A stretch of 36,275 bases of DNA. It comes from an uncultured Erythrobacter sp. Lineage in GTDB: Bacteria; Pseudomonadota; Alphaproteobacteria; Sphingomonadales; Sphingomonadaceae. The stretch's first letter is position 1. Each line of letters opens with the position of its first letter. The notes beneath the pieces were generated by a model, which had not been told where the DNA came from, did no database searches, and was given only the letters and a program-made list of their open reading frames with translations. Of this stretch, positions 6,399-14,244 are shown piece by piece. A program made the translations under genes and the position numbers. Where the stretch lies: NCBI GenBank assembly GCA_937899785.1, contig CALCCG010000137.1, forward strand, positions 1 through 36,275, read 5' to 3'.

Positions 6399-7037
6399 TT
6401 ACCCGGCGCGCGCAACCCTTGATCCAAGGCCTTGGGCCCTGTCGTGCGCCCTGTCTCGGGCCCTGTCTCCGGCACCGTTTTCGCCAAGCGCACTCGTCGA
6501 GCGAGACGCGCTCAGCCCCGATTTTGACCGTTGCAGCTCGAGCACCGAGTTTTCATAGTGGCGCAGCACGCGGTCGGTGGTGGACACCTCCCCCGCGACA
6601 TCCCAATCCTCACGCGCCAGCGGGCTGTCATTGCGGCGGATCGTCTCGGCGTGCGCTCTGAGTTCCGCAAGCGCAGGCATGGTGGCAAAGGCTTCGCGTC
6701 GCAGGCGCCGACGCTCGGCTTCGCGCGCCTGCTCTTCAAACGAGAGCGCATCGTCAGCAACAGCGAAGCGCGCGGAATGGCGCCGCGCTAAACGTCGTTC
6801 GCTGAGCGGCTGGTCGTGGCCCGTCGCCCGATCGCCTGATTGCGCCGATACGCCAAGTCGCCACTCTTCAACCCCGTAGGCGCTTTCGATCTCGCTTGTT
6901 GGCGTGAGGCCTTCGCCCCCTTCGGCGTAAAGCCGCCGGGTGCGGGCCGAGCCCACCATGTCGCCAGCCAGCCAGCTGACCACGCACGGGGCAGTGACGG
7001 TGACCGCCCAGACTCCAAGTGCAACCGTGTAGTCCAT
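6399..7037 (-). CDS. Hypothetical membrane-anchored protein
   Basis: A 212-residue frame starting at ATG 7037, preceded by TTGGAG at 5-10 bases. The N-terminus is one hydrophobic segment (about residues 5-24, containing WAVTVTAPCVVSWLAG). After it comes a hydrophilic, Arg/Glu-rich, probably helical region, with a stretch rich in R and E around the FEEQAREAERRRLRREAF part. The C-terminus has the period-4 repeat D-R-A-x. No family is recognised. The topology suggests one transmembrane anchor with a cytoplasmic tail. The frame can be extended to 7172, but the SD supports 7037. It is convergent with the second secreted paralog, 55 bases away. Its codon usage is less clean than its neighbours, so it may be poorly conserved or specific to this lineage. 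Confidence 0.5.
   Translation of the reverse strand: MDYTVALGVWAVTVTAPCVVSWLAGDMVGSARTRRLYAEGGEGLTPTSEIESAYGVEEWRLGVSAQSGDRATGHDQPLSERRLARRHSARFAVADDALSFEEQAREAERRRLRREAFATMPALAELRAHAETIRRNDSPLAREDWDVAGEVSTTDRVLRHYENSVLELQRSKSGLSASRSTSALGENGAGDRARDRAHDRAQGLGSRVARAG
6434..6469. repeat. Three 12-bp tandem repeats near the 3' end of the 6399-7037 gene
   Basis: Three consecutive 12-base units related to GGGCCCTGTCTC (6434-6445, 6446-6457, 6458-6469), differing at one or two positions. They are in frame on the minus strand and encode the D-R-A-x repeats, so copy number could vary without a frameshift. Confidence 0.7.
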
Positions 7038-7387
7038 ACATGCTCCAACCCCGCCGAGTGGATCGGCGGCTTTCCAAGACAGACCCCTATAATCCGGTGA
7101 AGCATCGCAGCGCCGTGCGCCGTTCTGCGCGATCCGGCCGCTTCCCACAGCGATCGGTTCCGTTCCAGACATGAGGGTTTTACCGGAGTTGCTTTGGGCT
7201 GTTTACCCGGGTTGGTTACCTAGGGCCGCGTTAACTGTGATTCCCTCAGGATTGCGCAGGCCAGGCGGCGGCGGCGCTACACACAGCAAATGCGCCGCAC
7301 CGGGCCGCGCAGCGCTCTCGCTGCGCCTCTCGACGCAGCCCTTCGGTCCGTTTGGCTCGCCTGGCCTTGGCCAGAACCCGCGTCTCC
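7038..7387. other. Intergenic region, no gene seen
   Basis: 350 bases between the start of the hypothetical membrane protein and the stop of the flavin oxidoreductase, both on the minus strand. It must hold the promoter of the former, but I cannot point to -35/-10 elements. Open frames here are antisense or out-of-frame extensions. Confidence 0.4.
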
Positions 7388-8380
7388 TTACGCGGCGGTC
7401 GCGACCGGCTGGCCGGTCATCGTGTTCATCCGCGCAAGGATCGCTTCGGCCTCGTCCATGATGCCGTCGATCAGCTCCTGACAGGTCGGGATGTCGTTAA
7501 TAAGGCCAGCCACCATACCGCAGCTCCACGCGCCCTTATCCATCTCGCCTTCCATCATGATCTTGGGATAGACGCCGGCGACTTCGGGCAGAATGTCTTC
7601 GAATTTAAGATCCGCGCCCAGCTCGCGCTCCTTTTCAAGCAGACGCTCCACCGCCTCGTTGGTCAGCACGCGTTCGGTGTTGCGCAGCGGGCGCATCACC
7701 AGGCGCGTGTCGAGCTCGGAGGCCGCGACGATGGCCTGCTTTACGTTTTCGTGCACGGGCGCCTCTTGGGTTGCGATAAAACGCGTGCCCATATTCATGC
7801 CCTGCGCGCCCATAGCGAGACTGGCGACGAGGCTGCGCCCATCGGCCATGCCCCCGCTCGAGACAAAGGGGATGTCCAGTTCGTCGGCGGCGCGCGGGAG
7901 GAGGATGAAGTTCGGGATGTCGTCCTCGCCCGGATGGCCCCCGCACTCAAAACCATCGACCGAAACAGCGTCGCAGCCGATCGACTGCGCCTTGAGGCTG
8001 TGGCGCACGCTGGTGCATTTGTGGATCACCTTGATCCCGGCGTCCTTCAGGTGGGGAAGCACCTCCTGCGGATTGCGTCCAGCGGTCTCGACAACCTTCA
8101 CGCCGGCCTCAATGATGACCTTCACCAGGCCCGGATAATCGGGCGGGGTGAGGCTGGGCAGGAAGGTGAGGTTCACGCCAAAGGGCTTGTCCGTCATATC
8201 CTTGCACTTCGCGATTTCGTTCGCGAGCTTTTCCGGGGTGCCTTGTGTGAGGCCGGTGATGATGCCCAGCCCCCCCGCGTTTGAGACCGCAGCGGCCATC
8301 TCGGCGAAGCCGACATAATGCATGCCGCCCTGAATGATGGGGTGCTCTATGCCGAACATTTCGGTGATGGCGGTTTTCAT
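7388..8380 (-). CDS. FMN-dependent nitronate monooxygenase-like oxidoreductase
   Basis: A 330-residue TIM-barrel flavoprotein of the 2-nitropropane dioxygenase/nitronate monooxygenase family. Seen: the N-terminal signature IEHPIIQGGMHYVG, GGLGIITG in the first third, the central VDGFECGGHPG (Gly-Gly-His loop that contacts FMN and substrate), FVSSGGMADGRS and GMNMGTRFIATQEA (phosphate-binding end of the barrel). Known: the family oxidises nitronates or serves as NAD(P)H:quinone or enoyl reductases; the real substrate cannot be assigned from sequence. ATG 8380 is preceded by AAGGGAGA, which decides against an upstream in-frame start at 8443. It is divergent from the ArsR gene at 8521. The shared 140-base region includes a long inverted repeat, so the ArsR protein may control both directions. 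Confidence 0.9.
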   Translation of the reverse strand: MKTAITEMFGIEHPIIQGGMHYVGFAEMAAAVSNAGGLGIITGLTQGTPEKLANEIAKCKDMTDKPFGVNLTFLPSLTPPDYPGLVKVIIEAGVKVVETAGRNPQEVLPHLKDAGIKVIHKCTSVRHSLKAQSIGCDAVSVDGFECGGHPGEDDIPNFILLPRAADELDIPFVSSGGMADGRSLVASLAMGAQGMNMGTRFIATQEAPVHENVKQAIVAASELDTRLVMRPLRNTERVLTNEAVERLLEKERELGADLKFEDILPEVAGVYPKIMMEGEMDKGAWSCGMVAGLINDIPTCQELIDGIMDEAEAILARMNTMTGQPVATAA

Positions 8381-8491
8381 GATGTCTCCCTTTTTGATCG
8401 TTGAGTTTGCTTGAGTCGGAGCCTGTCTGAAAAGGCCAGCCACCGCAACCGTGACGCAGCGTAAGGTCGCTCGCAGAAAGACGCTTGTATT

Positions 8492-8521
8492 TAGATATTT
8501 TCCTATTTAGGAAAGTATCTA
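8492..8521 (+). promoter_or_regulatory. 30-bp inverted repeat: ArsR operator and/or mRNA hairpin covering the start of arsR-like gene
   Basis: Seen: TAGATATTTTCC (8492-8503), centre TATTTA, GGAAAGTATCTA (8510-8521). The arms match at 11 of 12 bases, and in RNA the odd pair is G-U, so a 12-bp helix can form with the loop bases partly pairing. The right arm contains AGGAAAG (Shine-Dalgarno) and ends on the A of the ATG at 8521. It is also a sharp AT-rich patch in GC-rich DNA. Known: ArsR dimers bind inverted repeats overlapping their own promoters. Inferred: autoregulation, and possibly translational masking if the transcript includes the left arm. Confidence 0.6.
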
Positions 8522-8838
8522 TGGAAAAGGCGTTCAAGGCCCTAGCGTCCAACCCTCGGCGCCGTATTCTCAACCATCTTTCGGGCGGCCCGATGACGGT
8601 GGGCGAGATCGCGTCGCATTTCGATATGGCGATGCCTTCGATTTCCAAACACATTGCGATCCTGCATGAGGCGGGCCTGCTCCACCGGCAAAAGCGCGGG
8701 CAGGAAGTGATCTATTCGATCGCGGCGGATAACCTGGCCAATTCGATGTACGCCTTCCTCACCCCGTTCTGCCCCGAAGCGCGGGCGATCGCGGCGGAGC
8801 GTGCGCTCACAGGCGAAGGAAGCGATACCCCCTCATGA
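8521..8838 (+). CDS. ArsR/SmtB-family transcriptional repressor
   Basis: A 105-residue winged-helix protein. MEKAFKALASNPRRRILNHL is the typical ArsR N-terminus, followed by MTVGEIASHFDMAMPSISKH (helix-turn-helix, about residues 25-45), then IAILHEAGLLHRQKRGQ and VIYSI (wing, about 46-67). The alpha-3 metal site (C-x-C) is absent, so it is probably not a metal sensor. It resembles the SdpR/YczG type that responds to a partner membrane protein or to other signals. The SD and start codon sit in the long inverted repeat at 8492-8521. It overlaps the next gene by 4 bases (ATGA at 8835-8838), so repressor and membrane protein are translated together. It probably represses its own operon, and perhaps the divergent oxidoreductase. 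Confidence 0.92.
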   Translation: MEKAFKALASNPRRRILNHLSGGPMTVGEIASHFDMAMPSISKHIAILHEAGLLHRQKRGQEVIYSIAADNLANSMYAFLTPFCPEARAIAAERALTGEGSDTPS

Positions 8839-9320
8839 GCTATGTTGATACCGGCCGCCCGACGGCGTTTGACTATTACAGGACCGGCTTATGGGCCTCT
8901 GCGATCGCCTATGTCGGCATTCTCGGGCTGGTCACGATCAGCCTGGCGGTGGGATCGGGGTCGCCGTCTTCGATGGTGAGCGTGTTCATCATTGGGGGAC
9001 TGTACATGGCCATCCCCGCTGTCGGGATCGCGGTGTTCATCACGGCTCCGATGGGCTGCGTGATCGGCATCATCATGCGCAAGGCCCTGCCCCCTGGCCA
9101 GTGGCACGGCGCGGTCAATGGCGGCGCGGTGATGGGCCTGATCCTCGGCCTCTTTGCGCTCTACTCGTTCAGCTTTGCCGACCAGTGGCCCGATCCCGGC
9201 ACGCTTGTCTTCGGGATCGGCCTGATCGCAATCGGCGCGGGCTCGGGATGGCTGGCGCAGCGCACATCTCTCAATTGGCCCGTCCCGATTGATGAAAGCG
9301 CAGCGGATATCTTCGCCTGA
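8835..9320 (+). CDS. Hypothetical four- to five-segment membrane protein paired with the ArsR regulator
   Basis: A 161-residue, very hydrophobic protein with segments near residues 13-36, 43-62, 65-78, 94-116 and 124-143, separated by short loops, with short polar ends. No transporter or enzyme motif is recognised. The 4-base overlap with the ArsR gene implies a functional pair: a membrane protein produced under, or modulating, its own repressor, as in the SdpR-SdpI arrangement, though I see no sequence feature that proves homology to SdpI. It ends 2 bases before the stop of the convergent endonuclease-like gene. Confidence 0.8.
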   Translation: MSYVDTGRPTAFDYYRTGLWASAIAYVGILGLVTISLAVGSGSPSSMVSVFIIGGLYMAIPAVGIAVFITAPMGCVIGIIMRKALPPGQWHGAVNGGAVMGLILGLFALYSFSFADQWPDPGTLVFGIGLIAIGAGSGWLAQRTSLNWPVPIDESAADIFA

Positions 9321-9322
9321 AG

Positions 9323-10027
9323 CTAGGCCTGAGCGGCTCCAGTCAGGCAATCCTCGCGCACCGGGCACGATTCGCATTGCACGCGGCGTGGGCGGCAAAA
9401 GGTCTGGCCGAGTTTCTTGAGCAGCAAATGGTGCTCATCCATGTCCGCCGCCGACCATTCTTCGGGCACAATCGGCATCAGCGCGTCGTAGGCCTTCTGC
9501 GTGTCCGCCTTGGCTGGGACGATCCCCATGCGTTGCATGATCCGGCGATGGTGGCCGTCGATCACCATGGCGCGGCGGTTGAAAGTGCTCGCGTTCATGA
9601 CACCCGCAGAATTCTTGCGCGCGACGCCGGGCAGGGTCTCCAGCCAGGCCATCGCCTCGGCCGTGTCGTAGTTAGAGAGGTGCCGCAAATCGACGCTTCC
9701 GCGTTCTTCGATGATCGCGATGAGGCATGCGCTCAGTCGCTCGGCGGCGACTTTGGGGAAGGTCTGGCGGTGAAGCCGCGCTTGGAGCTGCGCGACGGGC
9801 ACGGCCGCGACCGCGTCCCACGTCGCGAACTCGGCGATTAGCGCGTCGGTCGAGGCGTTGGACGCTGCGGTCTTGGTTTGCGCGCCGATCACCCCGTGGA
9901 CCAGCACCCAGACCGGATCACGGCGCTTGTCGGGCGGGCGAATGATACGGCCAAACGCGGCGATCAGGGCCGCCTGTGAGCGGCGTAAGACAGCGCTACG
10001 AGGATCAGAGCCCAAGTTGAGTTCCAC
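9323..10027 (-). CDS. Endonuclease III-like HhH-GPD DNA glycosylase with [4Fe-4S] cluster
   Basis: A 234-residue base-excision-repair-type glycosylase. Seen: the helix-hairpin-helix LETLPGVARKNSAG, with the lysine in the position of the EndoIII catalytic Lys. IDGHHRR follows, with Asp in the place of the catalytic Asp. A C-terminal cysteine set C-x6-C-x2-C-x5-C (CRPRRVQCESCPVREDC) matches the iron-sulphur cluster loop. The HhH region differs from canonical Nth (VDTHV is IDGHH here), so it is a divergent paralog rather than housekeeping nth; the substrate base may differ. It lies 9 bases downstream of the acyltransferase gene and is probably co-transcribed. Its stop is 2 bases from the stop of the convergent gene at 8835-9320. 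Confidence 0.85.
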   Translation of the reverse strand: MELNLGSDPRSAVLRRSQAALIAAFGRIIRPPDKRRDPVWVLVHGVIGAQTKTAASNASTDALIAEFATWDAVAAVPVAQLQARLHRQTFPKVAAERLSACLIAIIEERGSVDLRHLSNYDTAEAMAWLETLPGVARKNSAGVMNASTFNRRAMVIDGHHRRIMQRMGIVPAKADTQKAYDALMPIVPEEWSAADMDEHHLLLKKLGQTFCRPRRVQCESCPVREDCLTGAAQA

Positions 10028-10036
10028 TGCCGCGCC

Positions 10037-12061
10037 CTACTCAGCCAGCCGCGTGAGTGGATGGCCTATCTCGCGCAGCCGCCGCGCCATACGTTCCTCA
10101 CCGCAGCGTGAGAAGTGGTCAACGTCCCAATAGAGCAAACAGCCTGCATGCAGCGCCCGGTCCTGCGGGGCCAAGGGGCCAACCATCATCGAGATATAGT
10201 CCAAGCCCGCCGCCGCAGCCTGCGCCTCATAGCGCGCATCAAGCGCGTCGAACTGCGCGCGGATCGTGGGCCGAGGCACCCACCCGGTGCGCACGGGCTG
10301 AGCGGTCTCCAGATTGAGGCGCGGTTCGTAATGCGGCCCGGCTATCCGCAAAGGGACATCGGCAAGCGTCGCTTGGAGCCCAGCCAGCCGCTCAAACAGG
10401 CGCGCCAAAGCGGCCTCGTCAATCCGCCCGGCGTCGGGATTGGCAAAGGCGGCTTGCTGATCCGGTCGCCCCGCCGCGTCCACAATCCGATTGGACCCCG
10501 CTTCGGTGTAGACAATCTCGCCAAACGCATCGGCCAGCGGCCCGGTCAGCGCGCGTTCAAGCGCGGGATAAAAGCATCGATAGCGATCCAACCGGCAACC
10601 GCCCCTGGCGACCGTGACGAGGAAGGCGCGCTCATCAACAAGATGGGTCAGGATGTTGTGCAGGCCTTGCGCGTGGCTATCGCCCATCACCAGAACACCG
10701 CGCCCCCGCTCCGCCCGGCACGCCGCGATTCGGCGACGCGCGGCCTCGTCCATGTCCCTAAGGGCAAAGACACACTCGCCCTTCACGCCGGTCAGACGGG
10801 TCCAGGGCTGCCGATCGTTCAGCCGCACATGGTAGAGGAACTCTTCCGCGGCTTCGGGAGCGACCCCGAGTGACTGCGTCAGGTAAGCGCGCTGTTGCCA
10901 GTCGGTCAGCGCAACGGTGGCCACGAACGCGGCCACGATTGACCACGCCGCCAACCCCAGCGCGAGCGCCCGGCCGCCGGGGATTCGCGCATGATCGCGA
11001 AAGGGGCGCTCAACCCAGCGCCAGGTGAGAGCGGCGAGCACGACGCTCACCACGCACAAGGCCAGCGCAAGCGCCATCGGCAGTTCGATCGGCCGCGCCA
11101 GTTCGGGATCGGATTCCAGAGCCAGCGCGCGGCGCGCAAAGACCACCAAAGGAACATGCCACAATAAGTCTCCATACGAGATCAGACCGAGCCCCACCGC
11201 TGGCTTCCACGCCAAAGCCGACGCAGCCCATGTGCCAGCGTGGCCGAACCGAATGACCAACGCCGCCCCAAGCGTTACCCATAGGGCGGGAGGGCCCATA
11301 AGTGCGGTCCAATAGTCGCTGGGAGCCCAAGCGATGGCCCCGGCAATCAGCGCCAGCCCGCCAAGCGCCAGGACTTGATTCACCGGTCTGGAAGCTGCGG
11401 ATTGCGTGGGGGTCGCGGCAAAGGCGCACACGCTCCCCGCCAACAGCTGCCAGCCGCGCAAGGGCAGCCAGTAAAAGGCAATGTCGGGAATATCGAGGCG
11501 CAGCAGCAGGAACAGCGTCGCGCTGAGCGCCAAGACAGCGCACAGGGTTATGAACAACGTCCGGCGTCCTTTGCGCAGAGCGGCAAGGCACACGAGCGGG
11601 AAAAGCAGATAGAATTGCTCTTCAACCGCAAGGCTCCAGGTGTGCAAAAGCGGCTTTAACTCAGCCTCGACCCCGAAATAGGGTCCCTCGTGCCAGAACA
11701 GGATGTTGGAGGCGAACAGGCCCACGGCGACAAGGCTTTGCCAAAAGTCTTCGATATCGCGCCAGCCCAGCAGCCACCAGGCCGCTGGAAGACAGGCGAG
11801 GACGACGACACTCAGCAAAGGCAGGATCCGTCGCGCGCGGCGCGCCCAAAAGTTCGCCAGCGAAAAGCGTCCCTGCTCTTTCTCGATCAGGATCAACGCG
11901 GTGATGAGATAGCCGCTGACGACAAAGAAGACGTCCACGCCAAGATACCCGCCTTCAAAGCCAGCAAGGCCGGCGTGAAACAGCAGGACCGGCAGCACAG
12001 CTAGAGCGCGCAGCCCATCAATTTCAGGGCGGTAGGGAAGACGTCGCGCCCCGCTTGCCAA
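10037..12061 (-). CDS. OafA/YrhL-type membrane O-acyltransferase with C-terminal SGNH domain
   Basis: A 674-residue inner-membrane protein. Residues 1 to about 380 form the acyltransferase-3 domain with some ten hydrophobic segments. It starts YRPEIDGLRALAVLPVLLFH, then GYLGVDVFFVVSGYLIT; the conserved Arg-Ala/His and the (V/F)FFV-SG motif are intact. The last 250 residues are periplasmic and SGNH-like: GDSHAQG (block I serine) and the Asp-His pair in DVDHFS close to the end. Known: such fusions acetylate or otherwise acylate O-antigen, capsule or peptidoglycan-linked glycans. The substrate is not shown. The start is a TTG at 12061, since no ATG or GTG gives the complete N-terminal motif; a weak AAGGA lies upstream. 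It sits 12 bases after the YceI gene and 9 before the glycosylase gene, suggesting one operon. Confidence 0.92.
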   Translation of the reverse strand: MASGARRLPYRPEIDGLRALAVLPVLLFHAGLAGFEGGYLGVDVFFVVSGYLITALILIEKEQGRFSLANFWARRARRILPLLSVVVLACLPAAWWLLGWRDIEDFWQSLVAVGLFASNILFWHEGPYFGVEAELKPLLHTWSLAVEEQFYLLFPLVCLAALRKGRRTLFITLCAVLALSATLFLLLRLDIPDIAFYWLPLRGWQLLAGSVCAFAATPTQSAASRPVNQVLALGGLALIAGAIAWAPSDYWTALMGPPALWVTLGAALVIRFGHAGTWAASALAWKPAVGLGLISYGDLLWHVPLVVFARRALALESDPELARPIELPMALALALCVVSVVLAALTWRWVERPFRDHARIPGGRALALGLAAWSIVAAFVATVALTDWQQRAYLTQSLGVAPEAAEEFLYHVRLNDRQPWTRLTGVKGECVFALRDMDEAARRRIAACRAERGRGVLVMGDSHAQGLHNILTHLVDERAFLVTVARGGCRLDRYRCFYPALERALTGPLADAFGEIVYTEAGSNRIVDAAGRPDQQAAFANPDAGRIDEAALARLFERLAGLQATLADVPLRIAGPHYEPRLNLETAQPVRTGWVPRPTIRAQFDALDARYEAQAAAAGLDYISMMVGPLAPQDRALHAGCLLYWDVDHFSRCGEERMARRLREIGHPLTRLAE

Positions 12062-12073
12062 GGAAGCGTGTCC

Positions 12074-12682
12074 TTACCGCGTAAAGGCGATCGAGAAGCT
12101 TACCGGCACCGCTGGCGTGATCGACGGCAACCCTGCGAGTTCTTGCAGCGTGGCCAGACCACCCGTCAGCTCAAGCGCGTCGGCGTACAGGATAACAGGC
12201 TCAATCGAGGTCACCAAGACGCCATCTTCGCCGGTGCGCGTGACCGAAACCTCAGTCTCAATGGGCGCTTCGACGCCCTTGACGGTGACAGTGGCCTTCA
12301 GCGGTTGCACGGTGCTCTCACCCACGCCCAGCGTTGCGAACGCAGCGGGGTCAATCTGCGCCGTGACGGTCGCCTTGGGAAAGTCAGCCACTTCAAAGAA
12401 GATATCGCGCATACGTTCGTTGCGGATGTCAACTTTCGTCTCGATCGTGGCAAGATCAATTTCGACGTTCGCCGCGCCGTCTGCGGTCACGCTGCCGGAA
12501 AAGCCCGAAAAGCTGTTGGCCTCCGCGATCTCGCCCGATTTGACGCTGACATAGGAAAGGCTGGACGCCCCGCCATCGACGCTCCAGGCGCCCTCGGCCA
12601 GCGGCGCCGGTTCAGCCGGCGTCTGCGCGCAGGCGGCGGTGAGAAGAAGAGCGGCGGGTGTAAGAACGTGGATTGGCTTCAC
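12074..12682 (-). CDS. YceI-family periplasmic lipoprotein
   Basis: A 202-residue protein with a lipobox (LLLTAAC, Cys18) and a YceI-type lipocalin-like beta-barrel. Visible pattern: GAWSVDGGASSLSYVSVK at the start of the domain, ENSF-like SFSGFSG, then VEIDLATIETKVDIRNERMR, the DFPKATVTA strand, and a C-terminal VPVSFSIAF strand. Known: YceI proteins bind isoprenoid or amphiphilic ligands (polyprenyl quinones in structures) and are often linked to stress or electron-transport quinones. The N-terminal Cys suggests anchoring to the inner or outer membrane rather than free periplasmic location. It is first gene of the apparent YceI-acyltransferase-glycosylase unit, divergent from the serine hydrolase at 12787 with a 104-base shared upstream region. 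Confidence 0.92.
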   Translation of the reverse strand: MKPIHVLTPAALLLTAACAQTPAEPAPLAEGAWSVDGGASSLSYVSVKSGEIAEANSFSGFSGSVTADGAANVEIDLATIETKVDIRNERMRDIFFEVADFPKATVTAQIDPAAFATLGVGESTVQPLKATVTVKGVEAPIETEVSVTRTGEDGVLVTSIEPVILYADALELTGGLATLQELAGLPSITPAVPVSFSIAFTR

Positions 12683-12786
12683 TGTCGGGCCTCTTTCGAT
12701 TGCGGCAACAATTCTTTCATCCCTTGCCAGAATGCGCCGGTCGGAAAAAGGTTGCCGTGCCTGGCAATCTGAAGTTTTCTCGATTT

Positions 12787-14244
12787 ATGCGTGCATTCCG
12801 TCTGGCAAATCTGCCCATCGCCTCAGCTTTGGTCCTCTCGGCCCTGTCGGCTCCCGCCTACGCCGACGATATGAAGTCCGACGAGAAGGGAGCTTCAAGC
12901 GCGGATATCGATACCGCGCTTGTTCCGGTGGTCTCTTTTGAAGGGGAAGAGAGCGCGCGCTTATCTCTGGCGCAGCGGCGCGAAGCGCTTGGAGCGCCCG
13001 CCGCAAGCGTCGCCGTAATTTTGGGCGGGGAGATCGCCTGGGCGCGCGCCTATGGCGAGGACGTCGACGAAGACACGCTGTTTCAGCTCGCCTCGCTTTC
13101 CAAGACCGTCGCCTCCGCTGGGATCATCGCGCTTGCGATGGAAAAGGGCGTGGGCCTCGATGAGGATATCTCCGGCAACCTCACCGGTCTTGATCTCGCA
13201 CGGCTCAACCCGGACGGATTGCCAATCACGCTGCGCGCGCTGCTCTCGCACACCAACGGCACGACCGTATCGGGCTTTCCAGGCTATCTGATGAGCGATG
13301 CGGTGCCCACCACAAGCGACGTCATCGAAGGCACAGGCGGCACGAACACCAAGCCCGTCATCGTCGAACCCAACCCCAAGGGCGAGCGCCGCTATTCAGG
13401 CGGAGGCTACACCGTGGCGCAGCACTGGGCCGAAGTGGTGAGCGGTGAGACGTTTCCGGCTGTCATGAGACGCTTGGTCCTCGATCCTGTGGGCATGGAG
13501 CGATCCACCTTCGCCTCGGGCACTGCCGAGACGTTTGAGCGCGATAATGTGGCGCGCGGCTTTCAATATTCGGGCGAGATGGTCCCTGGGGGATGGCGGA
13601 TCCACCCCGAGCAGGCGGCCGCCAGCCTGTGGAGCACGCCGCGCGAGTATTTGCGCTTTGTCCGCGCGCTTTTGATGGCGATGGACGGCGACGGATCAGC
13701 GGGGATTGATCCCGCTATCGCCGCCGCAATGACCAAGCCCATCGCCAGCGAATACGGCCTTGGCATAGGCGTCGCCGAGATCAACGGCGCCATACGATTG
13801 AGCCATTCGGGCTCCAACATCGGCTATAAGTCGAATTTCATGGCCTACCCGGCCACGGGCGACGCGGTTATCTCCGTCGTCAATTCGGACCGCGGCTTTC
13901 CCTTGGTCGGCGATATCGGGCGCACAGCAAACACTGTGTATGGCTGGCCCATCCGAGCGCGGCTGGAACGCACGCGCTTGGCGGCCACCCCGGAAGACGC
14001 CAAAGCTCTGTCGGGAGATTACTCTGAGATGGGCGAAAGCAAGACGGCGTTCACGCTCACCGCTGAGCTGCCCGTTCTGGTTGGCACCTCGCCCTCGGGC
14101 TTCCGGTTCGAGTTGGTGAAGACGGGCGAGGCGACCTTTATCGACCCGAAGGACGGACAAGAAGGCACCTTTGTCACCAGCAAGGCCGGCGATGTGAGCG
14201 TTACCTTTGGCGGCACGACTTATGTGAAAGCCGCCGCACGCTAG
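12787..14244 (+). CDS. Serine hydrolase of the beta-lactamase/penicillin-binding (class C-like) family
   Basis: A 485-residue exported protein. The signal peptide ends SAPAYADD near residue 26. Seen: the SxxK nucleophile motif in QLASLSKTVAS (Ser103-Leu-Ser-Lys106), a tyrosine motif RYSGGGYTVAQ in place of Y-x-N, and HSG in LSHSGSN taking the KTG-like position. Total length and a C-terminal domain of about 100 residues suit the EstB/D-aminopeptidase/Pbp4*-like branch. Known activities in this branch include esterases, D-amino-acid peptidases and, rarely, beta-lactamases; which applies is not decidable here. ATG 12787 gives a clean signal peptide; the longer frame upstream would overlap the YceI gene and has no SD. 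It converges with guaA, whose stop codon lies immediately next to this one. Confidence 0.9.
   Translation: MRAFRLANLPIASALVLSALSAPAYADDMKSDEKGASSADIDTALVPVVSFEGEESARLSLAQRREALGAPAASVAVILGGEIAWARAYGEDVDEDTLFQLASLSKTVASAGIIALAMEKGVGLDEDISGNLTGLDLARLNPDGLPITLRALLSHTNGTTVSGFPGYLMSDAVPTTSDVIEGTGGTNTKPVIVEPNPKGERRYSGGGYTVAQHWAEVVSGETFPAVMRRLVLDPVGMERSTFASGTAETFERDNVARGFQYSGEMVPGGWRIHPEQAAASLWSTPREYLRFVRALLMAMDGDGSAGIDPAIAAAMTKPIASEYGLGIGVAEINGAIRLSHSGSNIGYKSNFMAYPATGDAVISVVNSDRGFPLVGDIGRTANTVYGWPIRARLERTRLAATPEDAKALSGDYSEMGESKTAFTLTAELPVLVGTSPSGFRFELVKTGEATFIDPKDGQEGTFVTSKAGDVSVTFGGTTYVKAAAR

Noticed and set aside
7352-8284. 310-codon plus-strand frame
   Set aside because: Antisense shadow of the nitronate monooxygenase-like gene.
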